Shown: positions 16,484 through 25,952 of the stretch, piece by piece
How the letters are laid out: each line of letters begins with the position of its first letter
How positions within the stretch are numbered: the first letter of the stretch is position 1
Assembly (NCBI RefSeq): GCF_000376225.1
Contig: NZ_AQXL01000121.1
Location: forward strand, 1 to 64,000
Origin: Effusibacillus pohliae DSM 22757
GTDB lineage: Bacteria; Bacillota; Bacilli; Tumebacillales; Effusibacillaceae
Reading direction: 5' to 3'
DNA: 64,000 nt
Translations under genes and position numbers: made by a program
The notes under the pieces: generated by a model
The model's input: the letters and a program-made list of their open reading frames with translations, nothing else
What the model was told of the DNA's origin: nothing
Database searches by the model: none

Positions 16484-17308
16484 TTGTCTCTGCTGAAAAA
16501 AATCGAAGAAACAGTATCTTACATACGTTCCAAAACCGATCTGACGCCGCAGGTGGGGCTGATTCTCGGGTCCGGCCTCGGTGTCCTGGCTGACGAAATT
16601 GAATCGCCGACAGTGATCGATTTTGCTGAGATCCCGAATTTTCCGTTGTCGACGGTGGAAGGGCACGCCGGAAAACTGGTGATCGGTACATTGGAAGGGT
16701 GTCCCGTCGTCACCATGCAGGGCCGGTTTCATTTTTACGAAGGGTATTCGCAAAAGGAGATCACCTTTCCCGTCTATGTGATGAAACAGCTGGGCTGCGA
16801 CAAGCTGGTGGTGACCAACGCGTGCGGCGGTATGAACCGGAACTTTCAGCCCGGCGATTTGATGCTGATCACCGACCATATCAATTTTACGGGCAGCAAT
16901 CCGCTGATCGGGGCGAACGATCCGCAGCTGGGACCCCGTTTTCCCGACATGTCGCAGGCGTATAACCGGGAACTGATTGAAATCGCGGAACGTGTTGCGG
17001 AGAAGAACGGGATCCAGGTGCAAAAAGGCGTTTATGTGGCGATCTCCGGTCCCGCCTACTGCACCCCGGCGGAGTTGATCATGCTGCGCAACTTTGGGGC
17101 GGATGCGGTCGGCATGTCGACCGTGCCGGAAGTGATCGTCGCCAACCATGCGGGATTGAAGGTGATCGGGATTTCCTGCGTGACCGATATGGCAATCGGG
17201 GAAGAGTTGGAACCGTTGACGCACGAACAGGTGGTCGAGGTGGCGAACCGCACCCGGCCAACATTCATTTCGCTCGTCAAAGGGTTCCTGGCTGAGGTGC
17301 AAAGCTGA
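16484..17308 (+). CDS. purine nucleoside phosphorylase paralogue, altered base site
   Basis: The 274-residue product is clearly related along its length to the copy just upstream and keeps the phosphate site ([26 protein letters not shown]). The base-contacting Glu is replaced by C193 (GPAYCTPAE) and the Asn by D235 (SCVTDMAIG). In human PNP an Asn243-to-Asp change is known to open activity on 6-aminopurines, so adenosine or methylthioadenosine-type substrates are plausible here. TTG 16484 follows GGAGGG with 8-base spacing and aligns with the start of copy one. Its stop overlaps pdp by one base. Confidence 0.85.
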   Translation: MSLLKKIEETVSYIRSKTDLTPQVGLILGSGLGVLADEIESPTVIDFAEIPNFPLSTVEGHAGKLVIGTLEGCPVVTMQGRFHFYEGYSQKEITFPVYVMKQLGCDKLVVTNACGGMNRNFQPGDLMLITDHINFTGSNPLIGANDPQLGPRFPDMSQAYNRELIEIAERVAEKNGIQVQKGVYVAISGPAYCTPAELIMLRNFGADAVGMSTVPEVIVANHAGLKVIGISCVTDMAIGEELEPLTHEQVVEVANRTRPTFISLVKGFLAEVQS

Positions 17309-18636
17309 TGCGCATGTACGATTTGATCCGCAAAAAGCGAGACGGACAAACGCTTAGCAAACAGGAAATCGAATGGATCGTGCGGGGGTTTACCGACGGG
17401 TCGATTCCCGACTACCAGATGTCGGCGCTGGCGATGGCGATTTATTTTCGCGGTATGACCTCCCGCGAAACGGCCGATTTGACGATGGCGATGGCTGCTT
17501 CCGGCGACATGGTGGATCTCTCTTCCGTCGAAGGGATCAAAGTGGATAAACATTCGACCGGCGGCGTCGGCGACACGACGACGCTGGTGTTGGCGCCGCT
17601 GGTGGCAGCAGCCGGCGTGCCGGTGGCGAAAATGTCCGGGCGGGGCTTAGGGCACACCGGCGGCACGATCGACAAACTGGAGTCGATTCCCGGTTTTTCT
17701 GTCGAGCTGACGGAAGAACAGTTTATTCGGAACGTCAACACGATTCAACTGGCATTGATCGGGCAAACGGCCGATCTCGCCCCGGCGGACAAAAAATTGT
17801 ACGCCCTGCGCGACGTGACGGCGACAGTCGATACGATTCCGTTGATCGCCAGTTCGATCATGAGCAAAAAATTGGCTGCCGGGGCGGACGCGATCGTGCT
17901 GGATGTAAAAACGGGCGAAGGTGCTTTTATGAAGTCGCGGGAGGAAGCTTTTGCGCTGGCGAAAGCGATGGTCGACATCGGCACGGAGCTGGGGCGGAAA
18001 ACGGTCTCGGTCGTGTCCGACATGAACCAGCCGCTCGGCTATGCGGTCGGCAACGCGTTGGAAGTGAAAGAAGCGATCGCCGCGCTGAACGGCAAAGGGG
18101 CACCGGAGTTGCGGCAGCTTTGTCTGGAACTGGGGGCCTGGATGTTGGTGCTGGCCGGCAGGGCCCCAGACCGGGAAGCGGCGAAGGCGCAGCTGCAAGA
18201 GCTGATTGAGACGGGCGCGGGCCTGCAGGCGTTCAAGCGGTTCGTCGAGGCGCAGGGGGGCGATCCGGCGGTGATCGATCACCCGGAAAAGCTGCCGCAA
18301 GCGAAACGGATAGAACCGTTCCCGGCGGAGGCGGACGGCTACGTCAGCCGCATTCATGCGGAAACGATCGGCACCTGCGCGATGCTGCTCGGAGCCGGAC
18401 GGGAGCGGAAGGATTCGCCGATCGACCTGGCGGTGGGAATTGTGCTCACCAAAAAGGTCGGCGACCCAGTCCGCAAAGGCGAGCCGCTGGCGATGCTGCA
18501 TATCAACGACGAGTCCCGGTTGTGCGAGGTGCGGGAGCTAATCCGGCAAGCCTTTTCCGTCAGTCCGCAGCCCGTCCCCCGGTTGCCGTTGCTGTATGGC
18601 GTCGTAACAAGCGAAAAGACGGAACGGTTTTTCTAA
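17308..18636 (+). CDS. pdp: pyrimidine-nucleoside phosphorylase
   Basis: The 442-residue enzyme phosphorolyses uridine, thymidine and deoxyuridine. It has the N-terminal helical domain, the phosphate signature [17 protein letters not shown] (near residues 83-99), [11 protein letters not shown] near 112, and the C-terminal barrel-sandwich domain with [17 protein letters not shown]. The length is normal for Bacillus Pdp. ATG 17308 shares a base with the upstream stop, showing tight coupling. A strong terminator ends the salvage operon. Confidence 0.95.
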   Translation: MRMYDLIRKKRDGQTLSKQEIEWIVRGFTDGSIPDYQMSALAMAIYFRGMTSRETADLTMAMAASGDMVDLSSVEGIKVDKHSTGGVGDTTTLVLAPLVAAAGVPVAKMSGRGLGHTGGTIDKLESIPGFSVELTEEQFIRNVNTIQLALIGQTADLAPADKKLYALRDVTATVDTIPLIASSIMSKKLAAGADAIVLDVKTGEGAFMKSREEAFALAKAMVDIGTELGRKTVSVVSDMNQPLGYAVGNALEVKEAIAALNGKGAPELRQLCLELGAWMLVLAGRAPDREAAKAQLQELIETGAGLQAFKRFVEAQGGDPAVIDHPEKLPQAKRIEPFPAEADGYVSRIHAETIGTCAMLLGAGRERKDSPIDLAVGIVLTKKVGDPVRKGEPLAMLHINDESRLCEVRELIRQAFSVSPQPVPRLPLLYGVVTSEKTERFF

Positions 18637-18678
18637 ACCGCCGGCCACTTTTCGAACCAACTACTTTTGGCCGAGTGA

Positions 18679-18718
18679 AACAGCCTTTGTGGCGGATACC
18701 GCTGCAAAGGCTGTTTTT
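18679..18718 (+). terminator. terminator of the nucleoside salvage operon
   Basis: AACAGCCTTTG (18679-18689) pairs with CAAAGGCTGTT (18705-18715), followed by TTTTTG. Confidence 0.9.
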
Positions 18719-18826
18719 TGGTGCGCCCGAAAGCGGGCTTTCATGTTGTATCCGTGACAGCCGCCGTGCAGTTTGCCTTTTTACCAACGTATAGTAACAC
18801 CAGCGGAAAGGAGGAAGAGGGCAGCG

Positions 18827-19462
18827 ATGGGCAAACAACACAAAAAATGGAAACACCGGAAGCAGGCAGATACCGGAATCAGTTACAAACGAAAAGATTT
18901 GTATCGGGTGCCGGCCAGGGACAAAACGGGCAAGCCGGTTCGCGCATTCCCGAATCAACCTTTGAACATCAAGCGAATTTTTCACCAGGTCCGGGTGAAG
19001 GGGCGCCGGTTTGATATCCGGCGCCTGGCTGCAAAACGGGATAGCGTTCAAATATTTGGTTTCGACGGAAAAAATGTACAGGCCATTCGTACGGATAAAA
19101 AAGGCAGACTGGAAGTCGTTCCTCGCTTCCCATTCCTGGAACGGGTGTTTCGCGAAGAAAAATTCTTTGGTGTTGAAACCCAGGACGACTGGCTGGTATT
19201 GCCTCCGCAAGACACCTCCACCCAGGTCACCTACTCCTATGCGTTCGTCAATCGGGGAGAGCATCCCGCACTCGCGCGGGTCGAACTGGGTCCGACAGTG
19301 TTTGATTTTGCGATCGATCGGGAAGTGGATGTGAACGCGCGGCAAACGGTGGTGATCGTGCCGACCCGCTTTCTCCGGTTTACACGTGTTTCCGTACGGG
19401 CAAAAGAAGCGGGCAAGCAGACCCGGCTGGATATTTATTTTCAGTCGCAGTCAATCGGCTAG
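18827..19462 (+). CDS. DUF6385-like protein, 211 aa
   Basis: The N-terminal 45 residues are very basic (GKQHKKWKHRKQ) and there is no signal peptide. The C-terminal 100 residues share a pattern with the next gene: a VPTRFLRFTRVSV strand then LDIYFQSQ, matching VPKRFLKYTRLAY and IDVFFNGQ there. This is the DUF6385-type beta domain seen in Bacillota proteins of unknown role. The ATG follows AAAGGAGGAAG. CGTATAGTA at 18788 is one base off a sigma-K -10, without a clear -35. It heads the glycosyltransferase island, so a surface or spore-coat role is inferred. Confidence 0.6.
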   Translation: MGKQHKKWKHRKQADTGISYKRKDLYRVPARDKTGKPVRAFPNQPLNIKRIFHQVRVKGRRFDIRRLAAKRDSVQIFGFDGKNVQAIRTDKKGRLEVVPRFPFLERVFREEKFFGVETQDDWLVLPPQDTSTQVTYSYAFVNRGEHPALARVELGPTVFDFAIDREVDVNARQTVVIVPTRFLRFTRVSVRAKEAGKQTRLDIYFQSQSIG

Positions 19463-19673
19463 TCGAAGCGTGGGGTGGATCCCTTTTGGCTGGACAAGCC
19501 GGTTTGGGTGTACATATATTTTTCGCTTGTCTGGACTGCAGTACAACCGGAAAAATGGCAAGATTCGTACATTGTAAAAGCAGCCAATGTGCTGGCGGTA
19601 TTTTTCCAAAAAACCAGCATCCGCCCACAACATGCTGCCGTTACTAACAATATGCTGGAGAGGGGAGAGACGA

Positions 19674-20333
19674 TTGCCGAATTTTGCTTCGTTCAACACA
19701 AACCCGGACGATCTTCGCACATTGATTTTCGGGAAAGACACGACCGCCACCAGCCGGGCGTTGGTGACAGACGCCAGCGGACGGTTGCTCAACATCCAGA
19801 TGGACGGTACGATCACCAGCGTGCTGGGTGCGACCATTACCGCCGGAACGCTGAACAACCTGCTGAATGGTACGATCACCAGCGTGCTGGGTGCGACCAT
19901 TACCGCCGGTACGCTGAGCAACCTGCTGAATGGTACGATCACCAGCGTGCTGGGTGCGACCATTACCGCCGGTACGCTGAGCAGTGTCACTTCGATTTCA
20001 CAGAAGAGCTTCCAGGAGCAACAAACACTGAACGTCGTGACCGCCGATGCATTCACAGCGCTGCCTGCCGTTACCACAAGCGTGTTCGGTACCTATTCGT
20101 TCTTCATTTATAACAAGGGACCGGGTACCAACAAGGTGGATGCCCGGGTTGAGATCAGTGCCAACGGAACGAACTGGTTTGATGACGTCGACACCGTCAC
20201 CGGCATTGCAGTGGGTTCGGTTGATGTACTCGTTCCCAAGCGGTTCCTCAAATACACCCGGTTGGCGTACCGCTCCTCCACAGCGGGCAGCCCGACCACA
20301 ATCGACGTGTTCTTCAACGGGCAAGGAACCTAG
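19674..20333 (+). CDS. DUF6385 protein with 21-residue repeats
   Basis: The 219-residue product has an N-terminal domain (1-42), nearly three perfect 21-residue repeats starting GTITSVLGATITAG (about 45-104), and a C-terminal beta domain (115-219) shared with the preceding gene. There is no signal peptide. Repeats rich in Thr, Ser, Gly and Val suggest a beta-solenoid or stalk and offer many possible O-glycosylation sites. TTG 19674 follows GGGGAG. CATATATTT (19513-19521), 17 bases after an AC, is one base off a sigma-K promoter. Glycosyltransferase genes follow directly. Confidence 0.7.
   Translation: MPNFASFNTNPDDLRTLIFGKDTTATSRALVTDASGRLLNIQMDGTITSVLGATITAGTLNNLLNGTITSVLGATITAGTLSNLLNGTITSVLGATITAGTLSSVTSISQKSFQEQQTLNVVTADAFTALPAVTTSVFGTYSFFIYNKGPGTNKVDARVEISANGTNWFDDVDTVTGIAVGSVDVLVPKRFLKYTRLAYRSSTAGSPTTIDVFFNGQGT
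19806..19985 (+). repeat. tandem 63-bp repeats inside a gene
   Basis: Units begin with GGTACGATCACCAGCGTGCT at 19806, 19869 and 19932 (period 63, about 2.8 copies). They differ by only a few bases (for example GGAACG versus GGTACG, and AACAAC versus AGCAAC), implying recent expansion or gene conversion. Confidence 0.95.
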
Positions 20334-20351
20334 GTTGATTTGTCACTCATC

Positions 20352-20382
20352 AGTACATGGATTCCATGTACTCTTTTCTTTG
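20352..20382 (+). terminator. terminator between DUF6385 and glycosyltransferase genes
   Basis: AGTACATGG (20352-20360) pairs with CCATGTACT (20364-20372) across a 3-base loop, followed by CTTTTCTTT. It would partly separate the acceptor-like genes from the glycosyltransferase genes. Confidence 0.7.
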
Positions 20383-20395
20383 AGGGAGGAATCGT

Positions 20396-22408
20396 ATGAA
20401 TAGTCCGCTGCTTGGCGTACATGTGATCACGCGCGACGAGGAAGATGTACTGCCTCAATGCCTGGACAGCGTCAAAACGGTTGCGGATGAAATTGTGATT
20501 GTGGATACAGGGTCGGTCGACCGAACCGTAGACATTGCCATCTCCTACGGAGCGAAAATCGTGCACACAAAGTGGGACGATGATTTTTCGAAAGCGAGGA
20601 ATCTGGGACTTTCCCACGCGACAACCGACTGGATTCTGGTGCTTGACGCGGATGAAGCGCTCGCCGCAGGCGCGGAACTGCTTGCCGACCTCTTGCAACG
20701 GACCGATGCAGAAGCTTTTTTGGTGGAGATTGAGAATGTGCTGGGCGATCGCCCGGAGGATCGGCTTCGGCACCAGACGGTCCGCCTGTTCCGGCGAAAT
20801 GCAAGTTACCGGTTCCGGGGCCGGATTCACGAGCAGATCATCCCGGCCATTTTGGAACATCACCCATTGACCAAAATTGAACTGTCTCCTCTGCAAATCG
20901 TTCACTACGGGTACCTGCCACCGCGCATGGAGCGGAAAGATAAAATCCGCCGGAATCTCCGGCTGTTGGAGATGGCGGTCAAGGAAGAGCCTGAAGAACC
21001 GTTCCATATTTATAACCTGGGAGTCACCCATTGCCAAATGGGCAGACTGCGCGAAGCGGCGAGCGAGTTGCAACGGGCTTACGATCTGACGCCGGTTGGA
21101 AGATCGTACCGCCCCACTTTGGTTCGGGATCGGGCGAAAGTCCTGCTAGCATTAAATGAACTGGCAGAAGCGGAACGTTTGCTGCGTGCTGAAATCACCC
21201 ATTATGATGACTACCCCGACCTGTATCATCTGCTGGGGGAAACGTTGGAACGAAAGGGCTTGTTGCGGGAATCGTTTGCGGCCTATGAACAGGCGTCTCG
21301 TTGCGGAGCCGCCCCGTGCAAGTATGTGACGGAAGCGGGGATGGGAACGTTCCGGTCGTTCCAGCGGATGGCGAATCTGGCGAACGAATGGGGGGCGGTG
21401 GAGGAAGCGGTCGCTTTGTACAGGCAGGCGTTGGGTCAGCATCCGGGCTATGTCCCGGCATTGACAGGTCTGGCAGAAAGTTTGCACCGCCTGGGAATGG
21501 CGGACGAGCAAATTCTTGAACATCTGCAAACCGCCACTGCGGACCGGTTGTTGCAGGCTTCGGTGATGGCTGAAATCGGCGCATACCCGGAAGCGCTGGC
21601 GTTGCTCAACCGCATTCACCCGTTGTCGCTTGCAGGGGAAAAACTTCGTTGCGAATGTCTGATGCAGACGGGACAGTTTCCGGAAGCCTATGAAAAATTG
21701 GGGGTGTTGCTGCGGGAAGCGGCAGAACCCGGCCGGCAGTCCTTGCTCCTGGATCGGGCGTTGTGCTGCTGGAGCGAGGAGAGAAGCCTGCCGTTCCGTT
21801 TTTACACGGGATTGTCGCCGGAACAGCAACACATGTTTGCGTGTCTGGATGGTTGGTTGATCGAAAAAAAAGTCCCGGATTCCGTTTCACAACCGTTTGT
21901 GCAAAATCTGCTGGAACGGGCGGTTCAACTCCGGTTGCTGCGGATTGCCGATGCATTGGGCCAGCTTTCGTCCGACTGGTTTCTTGCCTACGCAAAATGT
22001 CTGTACCGGAACGGATTTGTGTTGCTGGCTGCTGATTGTCTCCTGCAAGCCATGAAAACCGGGTCACTGGATGGGGAAGGATTGTTTCTGCTGGCTGAAC
22101 TTCTGTATGACAAAGGGCATTTTCGCCAGGCGTGCGCTCTGTTTGAACAAATCTTAGCGGAAGCTCCAACTGATGAGCGGGCGAGAACAGGCGCGGCCCT
22201 GTGTTATTTGGGGATCGCGGAGGAAGTCGCGGTGGAAGGGATCGGCCGCTTCCCGGATCACCCGGCATTGCAAGCCGATTTGCAGCGGATCAGGGCAAGC
22301 AAAGAAAAGCTCCGGGGGATCCGCTGGCATACGTGCTGGAAGGGGGCACAGAGGAGGAATCTCTATGCATCAGCCAACGATTTCATTGTGTATGATCGTC
22401 AAAAATGA
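20396..22408 (+). CDS. glycosyltransferase family 2 with TPR repeats, 670 aa
   Basis: The N-terminal GT-A domain (about 1-235) shows VITRDEEDVLPQCLDSV, VDEIVIVDTGSVDRT-like strand 2 and the metal motif LDADEA near 85; RIHEQI and VHYGY near 145-180 are shared with the next two genes. Residues 240-640 are TPR-like helical pairs (for example FHIYNLGVTHCQMGRLREAA). No membrane segment is seen, so it acts in the cytoplasm. The family resembles SunS-type protein glycosyltransferases with TPRs; the substrate is unknown. ATG follows GAGGGAGG. The end overlaps the next gene by 44 bases. Confidence 0.8.
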   Translation: MNSPLLGVHVITRDEEDVLPQCLDSVKTVADEIVIVDTGSVDRTVDIAISYGAKIVHTKWDDDFSKARNLGLSHATTDWILVLDADEALAAGAELLADLLQRTDAEAFLVEIENVLGDRPEDRLRHQTVRLFRRNASYRFRGRIHEQIIPAILEHHPLTKIELSPLQIVHYGYLPPRMERKDKIRRNLRLLEMAVKEEPEEPFHIYNLGVTHCQMGRLREAASELQRAYDLTPVGRSYRPTLVRDRAKVLLALNELAEAERLLRAEITHYDDYPDLYHLLGETLERKGLLRESFAAYEQASRCGAAPCKYVTEAGMGTFRSFQRMANLANEWGAVEEAVALYRQALGQHPGYVPALTGLAESLHRLGMADEQILEHLQTATADRLLQASVMAEIGAYPEALALLNRIHPLSLAGEKLRCECLMQTGQFPEAYEKLGVLLREAAEPGRQSLLLDRALCCWSEERSLPFRFYTGLSPEQQHMFACLDGWLIEKKVPDSVSQPFVQNLLERAVQLRLLRIADALGQLSSDWFLAYAKCLYRNGFVLLAADCLLQAMKTGSLDGEGLFLLAELLYDKGHFRQACALFEQILAEAPTDERARTGAALCYLGIAEEVAVEGIGRFPDHPALQADLQRIRASKEKLRGIRWHTCWKGAQRRNLYASANDFIVYDRQK

Positions 22409-24026
22409 AGCCGACCATCTGCCGCGATGTTTGCAGAGTGTCAAAGGAGCCGTGGATGAAATCATTGTAGTCGATACCGGCTCAACAGACGGTACGGCCG
22501 CTGTCGCCCGTCGATTTGGTGCTGATGTGTTCTGTGTCTCCTGGCGGGACGATTTTGCTTACGCCCGTAACCAGGGGGTGGATCGGGCCAGCGGAGACTG
22601 GATTCTGTTTCTGGACGGGGATGAAGAACTGGATCCCGATGACCGCGAGAAACTTCGTCTGTGTGCTCAACATCCGGAGTTTGAAGCGTTCTTCCTGCAG
22701 ATTCACAACTATATCGGCGATGGTTCCCAGGGGGCGACGATCAATCCGGTTCTCAGGCTGTTCAAAAACCGCCCGGAATACCGGTTCGAGGGACGGATTC
22801 ACGAGCAGATCGCCGCCAGCATTTGCCGTCACAAGCCGGAAGCCGCCTTTCACATCACTGACATCAAAATTCACCATTACGGGTATCAACAGGAAACGGT
22901 TCGCAAAAAAGACAAAATTCACCGCAACCTGAAGCTGTTGCAGCAAATGCTCGCGGAAAAACCGGACGATCCGTTCACCCTCTACAACATGGGAGTGGAA
23001 TATCTGCGACTGGCCAGTCTGCAGCAGGCGCTCGACGCGTTTCGAAAAGCGCGTGCGCGGCTGGATCCTGTTGCGAGCAGTTATACGCATTTGCTGTTTA
23101 AATATGAAATCCGCTGCTTGCTGGCGGTTGGCCGCTTGCCGGAAGCGATCCGATTGTGTGAGGAAGGAATCGGTCTCTACCCGGATTATACCGATTTGCA
23201 TCATCTGAAAGGGGTCTGTTTGATCCAAGCGGGACAACTCGCGGCAGCGAAATCCGCTTTCAGTCACGCTTTGACATTGGGACCTGCGGCCAACTGTTAT
23301 CACACGGAAGAAGGGATCGGCACGTACCAGACCTGTTACACATTGGGCCTTTTGTACGAAGCGATGCGCCAATACGACAGGGCTATCGAGTGCCACATGC
23401 AGGCGATTCGTTTCAAATCGAGCGTAAATCCACCGTTGTATCGTATCTTTCGCCTTCTGAAATGTACCAATGCCCAGCCGCAAATCCCCGCTTTTATCGA
23501 GCGACGTTTTCATCTCAAATCGGAAGCGGCCCTGGCCAGGATAATCCAGATTTTGTTTGAGACCGATTGCTTGCAACCGGTTCCTGCGCTTGCAAGGCGA
23601 TTGCGCAATGCAAACCTGCGTCAGTTTAAACGGATGGCGGAACTGAAATGTCTGCTGCTGCAGGGCGACTGGGAAGCCGCACGGAGGATGTTGCGGCAGA
23701 TTCGTTCGAAAGAACGGAACTTCTTCCAAATCGGGCTGGATTGGCTGGAAAAGGGTACCGATGCAGTCCCGAAAGATGTGCTGGCCAGCGGGGAAGAACT
23801 GCCGTTTCTCGCGAAAAGCGCGTTGCAAAACGGGCGGATCGACGCCGGTCTGCAGCTGCTCGACGGCTGGCGGGACCGGCTCCACAGCCCGGATGCGTAC
23901 AAACAATGGATCCGAACGCTGGCCAGCCTGTCCGATTTTCATCTGGAAGTATTGGGAACGTCTGCAGCCTATCACGATGTGGTGCGGGATGCGCGCTTGG
24001 CTTGTCCCCACGCGGACGGTTTTTAG
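22365..24026 (+). CDS. glycosyltransferase family 2 with TPR repeats, 553 aa
   Basis: This is a paralogue of the gene before it: ISLCMIVKNEADHLPRCLQS, EIIVVDTGSTDGT, metal motif LDGDEE near residue 88, then RIHEQI and HHYGY. TPR-like pairs cover about 210-380 (FTLYNMGVEYLRLASLQQAL), and the remainder is helical. ATG 22365 follows GAGGAGG inside the end of the upstream gene, which suggests translational coupling. Substrate and acceptor are not visible. Confidence 0.8.
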   Translation: MHQPTISLCMIVKNEADHLPRCLQSVKGAVDEIIVVDTGSTDGTAAVARRFGADVFCVSWRDDFAYARNQGVDRASGDWILFLDGDEELDPDDREKLRLCAQHPEFEAFFLQIHNYIGDGSQGATINPVLRLFKNRPEYRFEGRIHEQIAASICRHKPEAAFHITDIKIHHYGYQQETVRKKDKIHRNLKLLQQMLAEKPDDPFTLYNMGVEYLRLASLQQALDAFRKARARLDPVASSYTHLLFKYEIRCLLAVGRLPEAIRLCEEGIGLYPDYTDLHHLKGVCLIQAGQLAAAKSAFSHALTLGPAANCYHTEEGIGTYQTCYTLGLLYEAMRQYDRAIECHMQAIRFKSSVNPPLYRIFRLLKCTNAQPQIPAFIERRFHLKSEAALARIIQILFETDCLQPVPALARRLRNANLRQFKRMAELKCLLLQGDWEAARRMLRQIRSKERNFFQIGLDWLEKGTDAVPKDVLASGEELPFLAKSALQNGRIDAGLQLLDGWRDRLHSPDAYKQWIRTLASLSDFHLEVLGTSAAYHDVVRDARLACPHADGF

Positions 24027-24040
24027 TCGGGAGGATTGGC

Positions 24041-25939
24041 ATGAGCTTTGACATCTCATTGTGCATGACCGTGCAAAATGAAGAGGAGTTTCTCGAACGA
24101 TGCCTTGCTTCCGTATCCGGGGTCGTATCGGAAATCATTGTGGTGGACACCGGTTCAACCGACAAAACGGTCGAGATCGCAAAACGGTTCGGAGCATCCG
24201 TCATTCCGGTTCCGTGGGAATACGATTTTGCGAAAGCCCGCAATGCGGGACTCAGCCGGGCAACGAAAAAATGGATTCTGGTGCTGGACGCGGACGAAGA
24301 ACTGGAACCACCGGATGCGGACTATCTGAATGGCCTGCTGCAACAGGAACAGGTGTATGGGTATTTTCTCAAAATCATCAATTATATCGGGGGATCCGAT
24401 GACGGAGAGTATGTGACCGATTCGGTTTGCCGCCTCTTTCGCAACCATCCGGACATTCGCTTTACAAGCAGCATCCATGAAGAGGTGGTTCCCAGCATTC
24501 GGCAAATCGCCGCCGCACAAATCGAATTTTCGGACATCACGGTACGGCATTACGGCTACCTGCAGGAAGTGATCGACCGCAAACGGAAGAACGAACGAAA
24601 CTGGACAATCCTGCAACGGGCGATCGAACGCCAGCCGGATGATCTGCGGCTGCAATATGCGTTGGCAACCGAATATTTTCAGCGTCAAAAATATGCCGAA
24701 GCGCTCGCTCTGTTTGAATCGATCCTGCCCCGTGTGCCGATATTCAGCGGCTATGATTCGGATCTGCTGCTGAAGACGGCGTACGCCTTGCGGGAAACGG
24801 GACGCCAACAGGACGCATGCCGGATCATCGAAGAAGCGCTGGTTTTTTACCCGGATTTTACGGATCTGCTGGACCTGAAAGGGATGCTGTTGCTCGAAAA
24901 TGAACAGTATCAGAACGCCCAATCGACTTTTTTGCAAGCGATCAATATCGGGGACGTGTCCTTCAAGTACACGTCCGCTTCCGGATCGGGGACCTACCGT
25001 TCGCATTTCCTGGCGGGACTGGCGTGTGAGTATCTGTGCGTCTGGCAACAGGCGAAACATCATTATGTCCAGGCAGTGCGCCAGAATCCGGCCTATCTGC
25101 CCGCATGGCGGCGTCTGCTGGCGATCTTGCTGTTGGCGGGCGAGACAGAGGAGGTGTCTGCCCTCCTCACGAAATCTGGAAATCAGGTTCCGGAACGCGC
25201 CCGGCGCCTGCTCATCCAGGTGGCGCTCAATCACCGGGAGCCTGATTTTGCGATGCGGATACTGGCCTGTGGAAACGTTTCGGAAGTATCGGATCCGATA
25301 CTGAAAGGCATCCTGTTGACGCAGACCGATCAGTATGAACAGGCAAAAATCGTCTGGACTCTCGCCCCGAAAGCGGTGCGCCATCTGTACTTATGGGCGC
25401 TTTTGTTACAAGAGAACGATACAAGTGCCGCCATGAAACAGTTGGAGCAATTTGTTATCCTGGATCCGTCCTTTTCCTCCATAGAGGCCATGCTGAAAGG
25501 CGATGAACCAATACACATTTCCGAAACGGCGTACCGTCAGTGCCAGCAGGTGCTCGTTCAGGTCGGGGCGTGGGACGGGTTGATCTGGTTGCAAAGCCAG
25601 GTTCCGCTTGCGGTTGCCTGGCCCTGGCTGCCCGTTCATGTGCTCTGCGGATTGAGAAAAGCGCCTGCAGCGGCCAAACGCCAACTCTTGGCATTGTGTA
25701 ACATGAGGCGGGAGCGATTGACCTACCAGGAACGGTTGGCCGCCGGGTTGTTGGCGTACGATTGCTCCGATTTTGCGGCATCGCATGGCTGGTATTCGGA
25801 AGCACAAAGGGAATTTCCCAATCGGGTGGCCCCCCGCATCGCGCTTTTGCATTTGTACACGTCGGCGGCAAGGTCGGTCAGCGGACAACCGCTTGCCGCT
25901 TTGGACAGCGATCTGCAGTTTCTCACACTTTGCGAATGA
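24041..25939 (+). CDS. glycosyltransferase family 2 with TPR repeats, 632 aa
   Basis: The third tandem paralogue opens FDISLCMTVQNEEEFLERCL, then EIIVVDTGSTDKT, metal motif LDADEE near residue 85, SIHEEV and RHYGY. The TPR-like part starts near 200 (LQYALATEYFQRQKYAEALAL) and extends to the end. ATG 24041 follows GGGAGG, 14 bases after the previous stop. The three copies differ in C-terminal length (553 to 670 residues), so they may recognise different partners. Confidence 0.8.
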   Translation: MSFDISLCMTVQNEEEFLERCLASVSGVVSEIIVVDTGSTDKTVEIAKRFGASVIPVPWEYDFAKARNAGLSRATKKWILVLDADEELEPPDADYLNGLLQQEQVYGYFLKIINYIGGSDDGEYVTDSVCRLFRNHPDIRFTSSIHEEVVPSIRQIAAAQIEFSDITVRHYGYLQEVIDRKRKNERNWTILQRAIERQPDDLRLQYALATEYFQRQKYAEALALFESILPRVPIFSGYDSDLLLKTAYALRETGRQQDACRIIEEALVFYPDFTDLLDLKGMLLLENEQYQNAQSTFLQAINIGDVSFKYTSASGSGTYRSHFLAGLACEYLCVWQQAKHHYVQAVRQNPAYLPAWRRLLAILLLAGETEEVSALLTKSGNQVPERARRLLIQVALNHREPDFAMRILACGNVSEVSDPILKGILLTQTDQYEQAKIVWTLAPKAVRHLYLWALLLQENDTSAAMKQLEQFVILDPSFSSIEAMLKGDEPIHISETAYRQCQQVLVQVGAWDGLIWLQSQVPLAVAWPWLPVHVLCGLRKAPAAAKRQLLALCNMRRERLTYQERLAAGLLAYDCSDFAASHGWYSEAQREFPNRVAPRIALLHLYTSAARSVSGQPLAALDSDLQFLTLCE

Positions 25940-25952
25940 AGGAGACAGACCG

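Noticed and set aside
19806-19985. CRISPR array
   Set aside because: The repeats are contiguous 63-bp coding units in frame, with no spacers.
22482-24059. Minus-strand open frame of 525 codons
   Set aside because: It runs antisense to a clear GT2-TPR gene. High GC content makes such shadows long; composition is atypical and no start site is seen.
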